Of a DNA stretch of 64,000 nt, positions 1 through 11,927 are shown piece after piece. Numbering within the stretch: position 1 is the stretch's first letter; every line of letters starts with the position of its first letter. Below the pieces are notes generated by a model. The model did not search any database, was not told where the DNA came from, and worked only from the letters and a program-made list of their open reading frames with translations. This DNA comes from Dimorphilus gyrociliatus (lineage: Eukaryota > Annelida > Polychaeta > Dinophilidae), in the NCBI GenBank assembly GCA_904063045.1, contig CAJFCJ010000019.1, positions 3,664,684 through 3,728,683 on the forward strand, in the 5' to 3' direction. Position numbers and translations under genes: made by a program.

Positions 1-2054
1 AATTACGAGTCAAATTCATTGAAAATGCGGTTAAATTTTCATACTCCTCCAAGAGGACAACGAAGTAGACGTAAGCAATTTTTACCCATTATTATGACAT
101 GTTTTGACAATACGATTGTACGTTATAAATCACCATTTTTTTTCTTTTTAGCCACACTAGAAGATACCTTTAATAATATAAGTATGAACGGAGGCACCGT
201 AAACGGTTCATCATTAAGTCAATCGCCAAGGTCGTCATCGGAAACACGAACTAGCAGTGGAAAACGACCGCAACTGAACTTGAATTTTAAATTTCCTCAA
301 AAACCACAGTACGTGTTTTTTTACCTTTTATGTTTAACCATCACGTAACACAATGTTTATATGTAAAAATTTAAGCTTAAGGTTTTCATTAAACCTTTTA
401 TTTTTAATGTTATAGCAATACACCCAAGCTATAAATAATCAATGGTTCTACTTTAGTTGTATTACTTTTTTTTCTTATTTTTATTATTATCGTTTAAACT
501 AAGACTTATATTTTTGTTTCCTATGAAGCAGACTAGAAGACGAACATGCAAATTTTCGTCAAATTACTCGAAATTCTGGATTGTTAGAAATAAATGTAAA
601 TGAGGTAAGCTCTTGATAGACGACTATTTTCTTTTGTTTTCTCTACTTTTCAGATGTTTTTAAATAATCTTATTAACATTTTCATAGAAAATTAAAGTGA
701 CTTCGGATGAATTGGTGAGCGAAGGGGAACTTGGTCACGGTAACTGTGGTCACGTACATAAAATGAGACACAAAGAAAGAGGCACTCTCATGGCCGTTAA
801 AGTAAGATAACCATCTTAAAATTAATAAACCGAAAATCACCATAAGTTTATAATTGACAGCAAATGAGAAAATCTGGTAACAAAGAGGACTTGAAGAGAA
901 TATTAATGGATATCGACATTGTAGTGAAATCCCATGATTGTAGATATATTGTAAAATGTTTGGGATATTTCATTAACGAGGTTTGTATTAAAATTGTCAA
1001 ATGTAGAAGTATAAACTTATTTATGGTCCATAGGTTGATGTATGGATCTGCATGGAATTAATGGATACTTGCTTGGACAAGTTAATTCGCAAATTAAAAC
1101 AAGGTTTACCTGAGAATATTATCGGAAAGGTGGCTGTAGCGGTAAGTTATCAAATTGATTATTACATACGAAACTATGCTAAAAGTATATACTATATTTA
1201 TAAAACTAATTTTAGACTGTTAACGCTCTTCATTACTTGAAAGAAAAGCACGGCGTGATTCATCGAGGTTCAATATTGAATATTATCTTTAGAAATGTTC
1301 TATTTATATATATTTTTAAATTATTCATTCGTATAGACGTAAAACCATCGAATATACTACTCAGTAGAAATGGCAGCATAAAATTATGTGATTTCGGAAT
1401 AAGTGGTCGTTTAGATAACTCCAAGGCAAAAACAAGAAATGCTGGTTGTGTGGCTTATTTATCACCGGAACGTATTGAACCAGTAGATCCAGACTTTCCT
1501 GTTTACGATGTCAGGGCGGATGTGTGGAGTCTTGGAATAACTTTGGTTTTTATCATAAAATTAAAACAAACACTAAAAACTAAATCTTTTATTGTCTTTG
1601 AATAGATTGAATTAGCAACTGGAAAATTTCCGTATCCAAAATGCACTTCTGATTTTGAAGTATTAAGCCATATCGTCAAAGACGATCCACCGTCTGCCCC
1701 ACGTAGCTTTTCGATAAATTTTGGTAGCTTCTGTAAAGAATGGTAAGAATCTTTAATATGCAAAATCAAATATATTTTTTCACAATAGCTGAACAAAATG
1801 ACAATATTTCCTTTCGTTACAGCCTTCGAAAGGATCCATCTGCACGGCCAAAATATCAAGCTTTATTAGTAAGTAGATATGTATAAATAGTTCAATTTAA
1901 TGCCATACATTTATTAGTAGTCAAGTTTGGAATCACTTTCTATTAATTTCAGAATCATCAATTTCTCAAATATTACGAGGAGAGGGCCGTTGACGTCGGT
2001 TCATGGTATCATGATCAATTGCAGAAAATGACTGAAATCGAAAATGGAAGCTGA
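1..2054 (+). CDS. MAP2K7: Dual-specificity MAP kinase kinase 7 (JNK kinase), 5' end cut by window
   Basis: MKK7 phosphorylates and activates JNK in the cytosolic stress cascade. Exons read as <1-70, 152-308, 532-604, 688-801, 861-980, 1034-1141, 1216-1267, 1337-1545, 1606-1742, 1823-1868 and 1953-2054, all GT-AG and in frame. The kinase domain shows a glycine-rich loop (GHGNCGHV), VAIK-type lysine (MAVK), catalytic HRDVKPSN split by the intron at 1268-1336, DFG (CDFGISG) and the activation segment SKAKT that is phosphorylated by MKK kinases. The stretch QMRKSGNKEDLKRILMD and the SKAKT spacing fit MKK7 rather than MKK4. The frame is open to base 1, so the N-terminal docking region is probably incomplete, although an ATG at 25 could be a start. 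The Ser-rich region at 200-270 resembles the variable MKK7 N-terminus. Very confident of family, fairly confident of MKK7 against MKK4. Confidence 0.93.
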
Positions 2055-3292
2055 AATCATCTATTTCTATCCACATTCCGATATAACGTATCAAAGAGGG
2101 AAAACGTTGTTACTTGATTGTTGATGATATGGACAGTTAACTGCTGTTTAGATGCATACAATCATTGTTTTTATCAGTTGCTTTGTCGTATGTATTCGGA
2201 TATGCATAATTATTTAAAAGTGCACCGCAGCCCGTGCACTCTTTCGAGCTAGTTAAACCGACGCTTTTTATTTTATAGAACATTTTTGTTGTCGTGTGTT
2301 TAAAAGATGCGTTACTAGATTGATTTTTGCACTACCTGCATTTTGTGTTTTAAATGATAAAATTCTTTTGTATTTTATATCATGTTATTTTGAGTGAGTG
2401 AATTCTTTGTTAATAGATATTGAGTTTGGTCAATTTCAGAGATAAAAAAAAAACCTGGTTTGTTTTATTTTTTTTTTTTTTTGGTATTTCTCAAAATAGA
2501 CAATTGTAAATCGTAAAGAAAATATGATATTTTTTACAATTTTTTTAAAAATAATTGCGCGAACTAATTGATATTTCGTAAAGAAATTATTTTACATATT
2601 TTCTATATCTGTAGAAATGTAGATATATGTGTAAAGTGGTTATATATTCACAATAATATATACCTGTATGTTTCGTATTTTAGTAGGGCTGCATACTTAA
2701 CAAGAAAACACTGTTGAAAATTTATCGTGAACTCGTAACCACATTATTGTTTATGAACTTTAACTGCATTAAGCACTCGTTACTTGGCTAAAATGAGAGG
2801 GAGAAGAGGTTTTTTCTCCTTGTTCACCTCTTTACCGGAGCATATCGAGGTTTGCTTTGAATTTTTACATAATCGCGCATATAGCATTACGATTAAAGCG
2901 AAAAGTAAATTGAAGTTTCACGTGCTCGAGTCCTAGTAGGGTACGCCATCTTCACTTTTTTGTTTAATTACCAAAAACTGTTGAATTAATAGCGCTTTTT
3001 AGCAATCCAAGTTGTTGAGGATATTGACATTATCCAAAAATCCTAAGTTTTCACGGTGATTAATTCGTAAATACTGGTAATTAATTGTTATGAATAATCA
3101 ATTAGTTCAGCTGTCGAATTCAAGCATATTACACAATAATTAACCATTAAAACTTATCACTTGAAAAACTCGAAAAAGTTTCGAAGATGTAGGCTTAGAG
3201 TAGATGAGGCTGAAATAAAATATCCAGGGCGTAGTGGTAAGACAATAGACAAACTCCGGAACACACGACAGCTTGACAGTGAAGGACAAACT
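2055..3292. other. Intergenic region between MAP2K7 and SLC6 gene
   Basis: No coding region is supported. The first part is AT-rich and presumably the MAP2K7 3' UTR. A 7-bp inverted repeat (agtgcac ... gtgcact, 2219-2240, 8-base loop) is the only compact structure seen. Upstream exons of the SLC6 transcript may lie at about 3161-3292, where the reading frame is open, but no start was convincing there. Confidence 0.5.
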
Positions 3293-6200
3293 ATGCCTTT
3301 TCGATTCTTGCGCGCAATCTTTCGAGATTCCGTCTGGGTAATACGAGAATTTATTTGTGCCGCTTCTAGTTTTAGTTATTCGAACGTTTTCATAGGAGAA
3401 GAACGACGCTAAATTTTCAAATAGAAGGCGTAGAAGATATTCCAGTGGAGATCGAGAGACTTGGAGCAGAAAAGTAGAATATTTTTTCGCCAGTTTAGGA
3501 TACGCTGTTGGATTGGGTAATATATGGAGGTTTCCGTATCTCTGCTACAGGAATGGAGGAGGTAGTACATTCAATTGAAAAAAAATCTAAAATTTAAAGC
3601 GCAAAATGGAATGAAAAACACATGCGGGAACAATATATGCCAACTTTGCATGCTTGTCCACTTATTGCTTTTACGCGGTTTTTTACTGCACTAACTTTTA
3701 AAAGTGAAAATTAACAACATAGCTACATCTTCGATTAAAATTTCGTTTATTTTTAAATGTCTTTTTTTTTCCAAAAAATAATATATATATATATATATAT
3801 ATACAAATAAACAAATGAAAACAGGAGCTTTCCTTATACCCTATTTACTTGCACTGGCTGTTGGCGGATTCCCAATTCTTTTCATGGAAATGGCTTTTGG
3901 ACAATTTGCATCACTCGGTACGATAACGATTTGGAGGATATGCCCACTTTTTAAAGGTTTGTTGAATCTTTAAATGTATTATCTATATATTTTACAATAA
4001 TTGTTTTCTTCTAACATTTTTATGTTTTTAAGATATACTTATGTTTATTAATATACATATAAATTTTATACTTTATATATAAATTTATATATATGTAGTT
4101 AAAGGGAAATAAATAGCGTTTTCATTTCTTTCTTCCATTTCTATTATAGTCATCATAAATTACTTTTTTTTATATACAGTATAGTCTGCAATTTATACTC
4201 TAGGTAAAGAACAGTAATATATGATAAATAAGAGCATAGGAGATTAATCATATTTCAGGGCTTCTTTAAACAAAACAATCGAAACTAAAATGAATTAAAA
4301 AAAACAGTGATTACATTGCTTATTATGTTCTATTTCTATTATAAGATTTATGATTATCTTTGAATTTAATTGATGTCATAAAGAAGATTTATAGAGTCTT
4401 GATTTAAGAAAATAGTCTATTTATATAAATTGCTATAAATATAAACTACTAACAGGACTTGGTTATTGCATAGTCGTCATTTTGATTCTTGTTAACACAT
4501 ATTATAATGTGTTGGTGGCTTATGCGTTGTTCTATCTATTTGCTTCAATTACGAACGAATTACCATGGGCTAGCTGTGATAATAAATGGAATACTGAATA
4601 TTGTATACTTCCTACGAACGGTAATGATTCTTTTAATTTAATTTCTTATCTCCTTCATATTTAATTTTTGACTTTTAAATTGATTTTAGAATCGCAAAAA
4701 TACTCAATGCGCAATGTTACTAATAAAAGTCTGTTTAAAACACCAACAGAAGAATATTTTGAGTAATGAAAACGAAATATTTTTACATTTATTCTCTCTT
4801 CTTCTTTTCACTTATTTTGTTTCTTATCCTCTTCTACACAGGCGTCATTTATTGAACATTAGTGGTGGAATAGGGGATGTCGGAGATGTTAAATGGACCC
4901 TTATTGTCTGCCTGGCTGTTTCCTGGTTTGTTTGTTTTGCTTGTTTGTTCAAGGGAATTAAATCAATGGGAAAAGCAGCTATATTTACAACAGCCTTCTC
5001 ATATATTATTCTAACCGTTTTGCTTATTCGTGGTCTAACCTTACCCGGTGCTTATCAGGGATTAATATATTATTTAAAACCTGATTTTACGAAATTGAAA
5101 CAACCACAAGTTTGGGGTGAAGCTGCTTCTCAGGCTTTTGCATCATTGTCTCTTGGTGCCGGTGGATGGATTACGCTTTCGTCATACAACAAATTTTCTA
5201 ATCGTTGCAACCGGGATGCTATTCTTGTTGGTATAGGGAACGCTTTAACGTCGATTTATGCTGGCTTAGTAATATTTTCCGTATTGGGCTATATGGCACA
5301 CGTTAAAGGTATTGATGAAATTGATAAAGTAACGAAGGAGGGCCCAGGTTTGGCATTCGTCGTCTATCCGGAAGGCTTATCTTTAATACCCGGAGCACCT
5401 TTTTGGAGTATTTGCTTTTTCTTTATGATGTTTACTGTTGGCTTAGACAGTCTTGTTAGTGAAAATTAAAACCATAAAACTTGTCTTTCAATTACATAAT
5501 ATTTTCCATAAACAGTTTGGTCAAGTGGAAACAATTGCTGCCGGCATAATAGATGAATATCCTGATTTCTTACGTCCAAGAAGAAAATTATTTACGCTTT
5601 TCCTCTGTTTGTTCATGTTCCTTTTAGGAATTCCTTTATCGACGCAAGCTGGAATCTACATCGTAACAATGATGGATTGGTATATACTATTATTTTCCTT
5701 ATCTATAACATCTTTATTTGAAATTATCGTCATCATTTACATTTACGGTAACTAAAGTACCACATAGATAAGACCTGATAAGATATAATTATTTTTCTTC
5801 AGGGTACAAGAAATTCTCAAAAGATATAGAAATTATGATTGGACATAAACCAGGTGTATTTTATCTCGTCTGTTGGAGATTCGCAACACCTCTTTTGATT
5901 CTAGTCAGTGTATAATCAGTATACTTATTTATAGTATTGTTGAAAAAAATATATATATATTAATATAATAATGCAAATAAGCTAACTGTATGTCTATCTC
6001 TTTTCCATAGATTGTGATAGTATTTTTGGGAGCTAATTATCGTCCTCCAAAGTATGGAAATTATGATTTACCTGTGTGGGCTCAAAATTTTGGTTTGTTA
6101 TTGGGCTTGTTTCCGATTTCCCTTATACCCATTGTAATGGTTTATCAGGTCATTAAAACTACAGGATTTACTTGTGTATGTATATAATTTAATGGTATTT

Positions 6201-6470
6201 TTACTATTAATTTATATGAATAAAAATACTCCTTAGCCCTTCTGGAAGTTATGTACGGATAAAGAATTGAACGATAAAATTGAGAAAACACTTGTTCGTC
6301 CACATTGCGATTGGGGACCTGCACTACCGGAAATTCGTCGAAAATTTTCTTATGGCCCACGCACGGATGAATTAGAAACAGATATGGATGAGATCTACAG
6401 CGAAGAAAACAGAAAAGTACAGATTGATCCCGAACCACATGAAATCCCAGAAGGGACCGTTGCCACATAA
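3293..6470 (+). CDS. SLC6-family Na+/Cl- dependent transporter (GABA/glycine-type)
   Basis: Plasma-membrane symporter of the neurotransmitter:sodium symporter family, with 12 TM helices expected. Exons: 3293-3337 (tentative), 3396-3561, 3825-3956, 4456-4620, 4690-4762, 4842-5454, 5516-5747, 5803-5903, 6011-6175, 6237-6470, giving about 641 residues, normal for the family. TM1 holds the signature [21 protein letters not shown] Gly precedes LGN where monoamine transporters carry Asp, so an amino-acid or GABA-like substrate is likelier than a monoamine. The extracellular loop 2 end ([12 protein letters not shown]), [10 protein letters not shown] and the TM8 segment GLDSLFGQVE fit the family. The cytoplasmic tail is acidic and charged. 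The true N-terminus is uncertain: the chosen ATG lies in a short exon in phase with the conserved exon, but the frame is open further upstream. Exact substrate cannot be assigned. Confidence 0.9.
3779..3803. repeat. (AT)n microsatellite in SLC6 intron
   Basis: About 12 uninterrupted AT units lie about 20 bases upstream of the splice acceptor at 3824. Simple repeat with no other feature. Confidence 0.9.
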
Positions 6471-7624
6471 ACGATAACTTTAAATGTGATGTTTTGTTTC
6501 CCGTTTTTTTTGTTTTTTTCCTTTTGCAGCTTTAAACTGTTTTAGCATGGTTTATGTATTGTTTTTTAAATCACAAATTGCACTATTTACATGTTTTATG
6601 TTTTACTAGATATTATTACTTCACATTTTACTAGAAACTTTCAATGACGCAAAAACAACTTATAGAAGTTGCTTTTACTCATTTCCATATGTTGTTTTGA
6701 CTTTTGCATTGATATGGAAAGCTCTTACTTTACACAGTATATATCATTTAAAATTTATATATAATTTGATGTCTATTCTATGCTCTCTTAGATCTGTTTA
6801 ACGTGAAATGTTATTGTTCCTCGATATTTCTACTTCATGCGTGTGCCTTGTGTTAAACGAAAAAAACGGAACTTAGTTTGTTTAGACTGTAAAGTGGTCA
6901 AGAACTAAAGTTTAATATTCGAAAAAGTAAAATCTTGAGATATTTATGATTGATTGAATCTCTTATTTTTATTATCATCCATTCTTCTCAGCATATTCCT
7001 AATATTTTATTAGATATCTAGCAAAAATAAGAAAGATGTAATCGTCTATGTTGGTATGCATACTATCAAAACATATATACAGTATATATCCAAATAGAAG
7101 CCTATTCGCATCGCTTATGAAAACAGGCAAAATTTAGAAAAAGTACTTTCACCTTGCCAAAGTGAATAAAGTTGATAAACTACATATATAATCTAGCTAT
7201 ATATATTTAATTCTCCTGTTCTCTATATAGTACACCATGTATTGTATATTCAAACACTCTGGATTGTATATACTATAATTGCAAGTATAGAGATAAATTG
7301 CTAAATGAGGGCAATCATTTTTTTATTGTGACATTTTGCATTCATGAAATCATTATTAAAATAATAAATAACTGGCTATTGTTTTAAATTGTTTCTTACT
7401 AGTGAATTTTTAGTTCATACCAAAAAAAAACACACTTCCCACTCAACCAAAAATATCTTCTCACAGATAATTTATAATATTTTTTTTTTACAAATTTAAC
7501 ATATTTATTAAAATAAAAAGAACATAAATCAAATCAAATCTGTACGGATTAATCGAATGTTCAACATGTGTTATTTTTCTACCTGCCCTACAGATGTCGC
7601 TATTTTATCTAAACTAAGGTAAAA
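6471..7624. other. SLC6 3' UTR and intergenic region
   Basis: AT-rich, no supported gene on either strand. An AATAAA at 7165-7170 is a plausible distal polyadenylation signal of the SLC6 transcript; the MED31 promoter must lie in the last few hundred bases. Confidence 0.5.
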
Positions 7625-8523
7625 ATGGCTATGCCAAGAAGCTTTTACCAAGATTCTGTTTATGGATCGGCCCATCCAACCAGTAAGCAATTCTTACTTT
7701 TTTTGGTGGTGTTTTGTTTTTACTACATCAGTATTTGGCGTAAAAGTGAAACTACATTTGATCTCAATTATTTTCCCTATATTATCGCTCACTGATTCAG
7801 ATTCAGACGATATTATTCGATTTCAAGTTGAATTAGAATTTGTTCAATGCTTGGCCAATCCAATATATTTAAATTGTAAGTATAACCCTCTAAAATTATA
7901 AATATACGATTTAGGAATTGTTAAAAAAAGCGTTTGTCATATTAAATCTATGCAATAATTTCATTTTAATTTAATTCTATTAATATAGTTTTAGCCCAGA
8001 GGGGATATTTAAAGGATCCATCGTTTATCAACTATCTCAATTATCTAAAATATTGGAAAAAGAAAGAATATGCCAAATTTATTTTGTGAGTCTTATTTAA
8101 AATACTACTTAAAAGTAGATCACTTTTAGTATATTGCGTGTTTTGAAGATATCCGCAATGCCTATACTTTTTGGAACTTCTGCAATATGAATCTTTTAGA
8201 AAGGAGTTAGGAAATTCTCAATGCGCCAAGTTTATTGAGGATCAGCAACTATTACAGGTTTGAATATGTTTTTAAACAACATAGGCATTCAATCTAAGCA
8301 ATAAATATTTTATTTATTAGAATTGATATCTAAATATTTATATCTATATATTTTATAATTGCAAATTTAAAATCTTGTATCTATTTTTAATCGATCGAGT
8401 CATTTTCAGTGGCAGCATTATCATAGAAAAAGGATGAGGACAGTTGAAGATTATGTGCAAGGATTACCACAGCCTCAAGACTTGAAGAAACCTCATCGTG
8501 TCCCTTCTACAAAATCAGCTTAA
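7625..8523 (+). CDS. MED31: Mediator complex subunit 31
   Basis: Small middle-module subunit of the Mediator coactivator that links transcription factors to RNA polymerase II in the nucleus. Exons 7625-7682, 7801-7875, 7989-8085, 8149-8257 and 8410-8523 encode 150 residues. The Soh1/MED31 core is unmistakable: ELEFVQCLANP, then LAQRGYLKDPSFINYL, YPQCLYFLELLQYESFR and WQHYHRKRMR. The second acceptor has two possible AGs six bases apart (exon start 7801 or 7807), both in frame, which would add or drop two residues. The N-terminal 19 residues are divergent. The gene ends 137 bp before the GLRX5 start. Confidence 0.97.
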
Positions 8524-8598
8524 GACAATAACTTTTGAACACATTACTATTACTATTGCTACCAGTTGACCGTATTATGTTTCTCGTTTTTTTTAACA

Positions 8599-8604
8599 AA
8601 TAAA
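8599..8604 (+). promoter_or_regulatory. Polyadenylation signal of MED31
   Basis: AATAAA located 76 bases after the MED31 stop and only 57 bases before the GLRX5 ATG. Confidence 0.6.
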
Positions 8605-8660
8605 AGTGCGATCCTGTAACGACCTACCTTGACCTTGCAGACAGATATTACCGTTCCAGG

Positions 8661-9147
8661 ATGAACAGTTTACGCGTTTTGCAATCGCTCAGACGAGTAA
8701 TTAAACCCCAATTGTTCTATTCAACTCAAGCAGGAATAACCGAAAGAATAGATTCTATGGTAAAAGACAAAAAACTAGTTGTCTTTATGAAAGGAACACC
8801 AGAAAATCCAAGATGTGGATTCAGTAATGCTGTCGTAAGAATCTTAGAAATGCACGGTGTCGAAAAGTACGATTCCTATAACGTTCTTGAAGATGAAGAG
8901 TTAAGACAAGGTAATTGAATAAAATTCTTTTAAAATAAGTTACTTTTATTCCTTTTCAATTTAATATATTGTTTATTTTAAAGGCATCAAAGAATATTCT
9001 GACTGGCCTACCATTCCTCAGGTATATGTTAATGGCGACTTTTTGGGAGGATGTGATATTATGCTTGATCTACATAAGAATGGAGATTTAACAAAAGAAT
9101 TGTCAGATGCTGGTATAGATTCAACTCCTCCCCCACCACCTGAATAA
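8661..9147 (+). CDS. GLRX5: Mitochondrial monothiol glutaredoxin 5
   Basis: Monothiol glutaredoxin that binds and relays a [2Fe-2S] cluster in mitochondrial iron-sulfur cluster assembly. Exons 8661-8910 and 8984-9147 encode 137 residues. The N-terminus is basic and lacks acidic residues ([17 protein letters not shown]), as in a mitochondrial presequence. The diagnostic monothiol motif CGFS appears in [17 protein letters not shown], followed by the TVP-like segment [18 protein letters not shown] that completes the glutathione and cluster site. The tail is proline-rich. A good splice-acceptor-like sequence (ccttgcag, ending 8640) lies 20 bases before the ATG, with no donor between MED31 and it. 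Confidence 0.97.
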
Positions 9148-9466
9148 TGAAGTTGATCAAGAACTTTACTCCCGTTTTGTTTCTCCTGATAAAAATATTT
9201 TGTTTAGTTATTTTTCTAATACAGAAAAATATATTCCAAAATAAGATTGTTTTGCAATTGTCGAAATATAAACTATACTTTTATTTTTGATGCTCTTCTA
9301 ACAAATATACAAGTGATTAGTTCCGAAATTATAAGAAGAAACATTTAAAGATGAGGTCAATTCGAAAGAATACAAAAATAAAAAGAATAACAGAAATGAA
9401 ATAGAAAAACAAAGTTGCGTCAAAAAAGATTTAGTGTATCAAACGGAAGCCAACTTTGAGGATTAT
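9148..9466. other. Convergent 3' region of GLRX5 and WDR53
   Basis: AT-rich spacer between two converging genes, no coding potential seen. TTTATT at 9280-9285 is a possible polyadenylation signal for the minus-strand WDR53 transcript. Confidence 0.5.
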
Positions 9467-10414
9467 TTAAAATTGCCTAAGTGGTATAATTGTAACTTTA
9501 TCTGTTTGATCAACCGTAGCCATAACCGATTTTCCATCCCAAACGCCAGGAACCATCCAATTTAATTTTTCTCCCTGATATAAGACTATATTCTTGGTAG
9601 ATAATTCCATATTATCTTTTTCTTCTTCGATATCGTTTAAACTCCATTGTATGACTTTTCCATCATTGCCAGCAGAAACTAAATTCTCTTTGACTATTTG
9701 AACACTGGAGACCCCAACTGTGTGTCCATTTTTCAGGAGACCCTTAATAGGCAGGTGTTTCCCTTTTTTGTTACACAATAAAATACTAGAACTTTCCAAA
9801 CCGAACGCAACTATATCACCTATACACAGACTATGTATAAAAGGTGGGTTAAACACGTACTGCTGGCTTTCATTTGGTTCTAATTGCCTTGTATCTATAG
9901 AAAATAGCATTTTTGGTCTTCGGGAAAAGTTCCAACGTTTGATCATAAAATCATACCCCGCAGTCAAAATATCGTCATCTAAAAATCCCACAGTAGCACA
10001 AATGTTTGTATGGCCCTTGATGTTTCTGTAACAGCAGAATTCGGCTGTTTTAAATATGCGACAGTGGCCAGCATCATCACAAGCTCCCAATAGACTCTCG
10101 TCATCATTAAGAACTATTTGATTAATTTCATCGTTATTTGAATCCGCTGTTGCAATTGGATTGTCCAATTTTCTTAAATCCATGGAAAAAATTTTGGTAC
10201 CAGATGAAACATATAGATTCCAATCGTTCTTTTTCGAACATCGGACACTTGTTAAGTCTGTTTTACAAATTTTAAATACTTTTGGTACTTCTCCATCTTT
10301 TTCTAGTAAGCCTAATTCTCCAGAATCGCCGCACGTGATTATCTTATTGTCAAGAGTAAAGTCAATACACGCGATGTTATTTTGATGCTTCGTCGCGATA
10401 CGCATAGACGCCAT
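9467..10414 (-). CDS. WDR53: WD repeat-containing protein 53
   Basis: Intronless 315-residue WD40 protein. Several blades are visible: GHTNICATVGFLDDDILTAG, YDFMIKRW, GHTVGVSSVQIVKENLVSAG and NDGKVIQWSL. The order of features and the ending (QGEKLNWMV ... VDQTDKVTIIPLRQF) match the layout of WDR53, which also closes with EKVNWLL and a VADQT segment. In vertebrates WDR53 is considered a candidate substrate adaptor of DDB1-CUL4 ubiquitin ligase; that role is family knowledge and is not shown by this sequence. The start at 10414 is the first ATG and begins directly before the first blade. A less specific WD40 assignment is the alternative. Confidence 0.8.
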   Translation of the reverse strand: MASMRIATKHQNNIACIDFTLDNKIITCGDSGELGLLEKDGEVPKVFKICKTDLTSVRCSKKNDWNLYVSSGTKIFSMDLRKLDNPIATADSNNDEINQIVLNDDESLLGACDDAGHCRIFKTAEFCCYRNIKGHTNICATVGFLDDDILTAGYDFMIKRWNFSRRPKMLFSIDTRQLEPNESQQYVFNPPFIHSLCIGDIVAFGLESSSILLCNKKGKHLPIKGLLKNGHTVGVSSVQIVKENLVSAGNDGKVIQWSLNDIEEEKDNMELSTKNIVLYQGEKLNWMVPGVWDGKSVMATVDQTDKVTIIPLRQF

Positions 10415-11927
10415 GTTTTAAGAAAATATTTGTCAGAAAACTATATTATATTCAAGTATTCTTCAAAGAAATTATTATTGCTATTTTATAGAATTTGTCT
10501 GCAAGATATGGTTGCTATTCCTAAAAAATTTCAAATAGTTTGGTAGCAGTTCCATCCAATTTTAGATTGTTTCCAAAATAAAAAGTACGGATTGATTTGT
10601 TAAACATAGATCTATTAAATAAATAGAAGAAAACAGTTTTAATTCCATTTATATAACAAATCAAATAATCAAATTGTAAATTTTCACAGCTTTTCGTTTT
10701 ATATATAATTTTTCTTTATTAAATTTGGGGAAGTTTACTATAATTTCTACCTATTCCATTTATTGTTTAATATAATTAATTATCAAATATTTCCAGTCTC
10801 TTTTATGAATTTATTATTAATTTGTTTATGAACCATGCTCCTATTTTTAACCAAACTTATATTTTTATGAGGACATATGGCTCACACTGCAATCAAATCA
10901 ATGATAAATAATATATTAATTTATAAATAGAGAAAATAATTTTATGCGGAAGTGGTGATATATACGTTTAGAGAAAGAACATATTATTCCTATTTCATAA
11001 TATCGCAGCGTAGCTAGGTTTTTTTTAGACTGAGCAGCTACTTTGTGACGTCATTTAGCGACTTTTTTTTTCTACTTTTAGATAGCACTATGTCATTCCA
11101 ATTTAGAATCTACTTTGGCCATCTTGTAAACTTTTATAAAACCCTTTATAAAGATATAAGCTAACAGTTATTTCTTAAACGGTAAAGATTTTTGCGGAAG
11201 GTATCGAAGAGTGAGAGTATTTGAACACTATAATAATTTTCTTCCATTTGGTGCTGTTATAGAAAAGACTACGTTCTAAGGCAATTCCTGATAATAAATG
11301 TAGGCTATTGACTTGGTAATTGACGTTAAGAGTCAAAGTCATTTTACGAAATTTACGACAAAAGAACAGAATACCCGTAAGCTTTATTACTATGAAAATA
11401 CGCATCACTGAAAAATAACGATTTTGTTAAAACTTTCTCATTCATTGTAGATATATAAATTTGCAACGAAGGCTTTAAGAAGTTGCTTCCGCCCAACATT
11501 ACTAGATAATCAAAATCAATAGAAATAGATGTAATTGTCAAGCAATTTCGAAACCGAAATGGTGGTTAAATGGAGGAATTAAAGGGAAACGGTGTTTGAT
11601 AAACCAGACCTCAAAATTGGCATATTTCACCATGTGCTGTTATCACGTTATAGTATTTAATAATTGTGATTCATCTTTGTAATCGTGTTGTGAAATATTT
11701 TTCAAACTTTCGCAATCAAGCGTTATACTGTTTCCACATTTTAAGTGAAGTGTATTGGGATAAAGCACTAAGCAGTTAAATCAAAAGTGAAATTTCATAG
11801 AACATAGTAAATATTCGCTACAAGAATATATCAATGTGCACTAACAGCTTAACGCACGGAAAAAACACCAAAGCTTGAAATAATAATTGTTAATCAAAGC
11901 TAATTAATTATATGAATAGTTTCCCAA
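10415..11927. other. Intergenic region between WDR53 and eIF5
   Basis: AT-rich. It contains the eIF5 5'-end relic described separately (around 11308-11374). Otherwise no gene, RNA or repeat was recognised. The last part is the eIF5 3' UTR. Confidence 0.5.
11308..11374 (-). pseudogene. Degenerate copy of the eIF5 5' end
   Basis: This 67-bp segment aligns colinearly with 13220-13285, which spans the eIF5 start codon and 5' UTR. Two blocks match at 20 of 27 and 20 of 25 bases, with 14 and 15 bases between them. The encoded start reads LNVN..V as in eIF5 (LNVNREV), after which identity falls away; weaker similarity may extend to about 11175. No functional reading frame like eIF5 follows. Most likely a decayed duplicate; a shared promoter/UTR element is an alternative. 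Confidence 0.5.

Noticed and set aside
1503-1859. 118-codon minus-strand frame
   Set aside because: Antisense shadow of conserved MAP2K7 exons and introns.
1-2054. MKK4 instead of MKK7
   Set aside because: QMRKSGNKED and GVIHRDVKPSNILL with SKAKT follow MKK7; MKK4 differs in these segments.
11175-11541. Minus-strand open frames in the WDR53-eIF5 spacer as genes
   Set aside because: No family resemblance beyond the first few codons shared with eIF5; better explained as a decayed duplicate.
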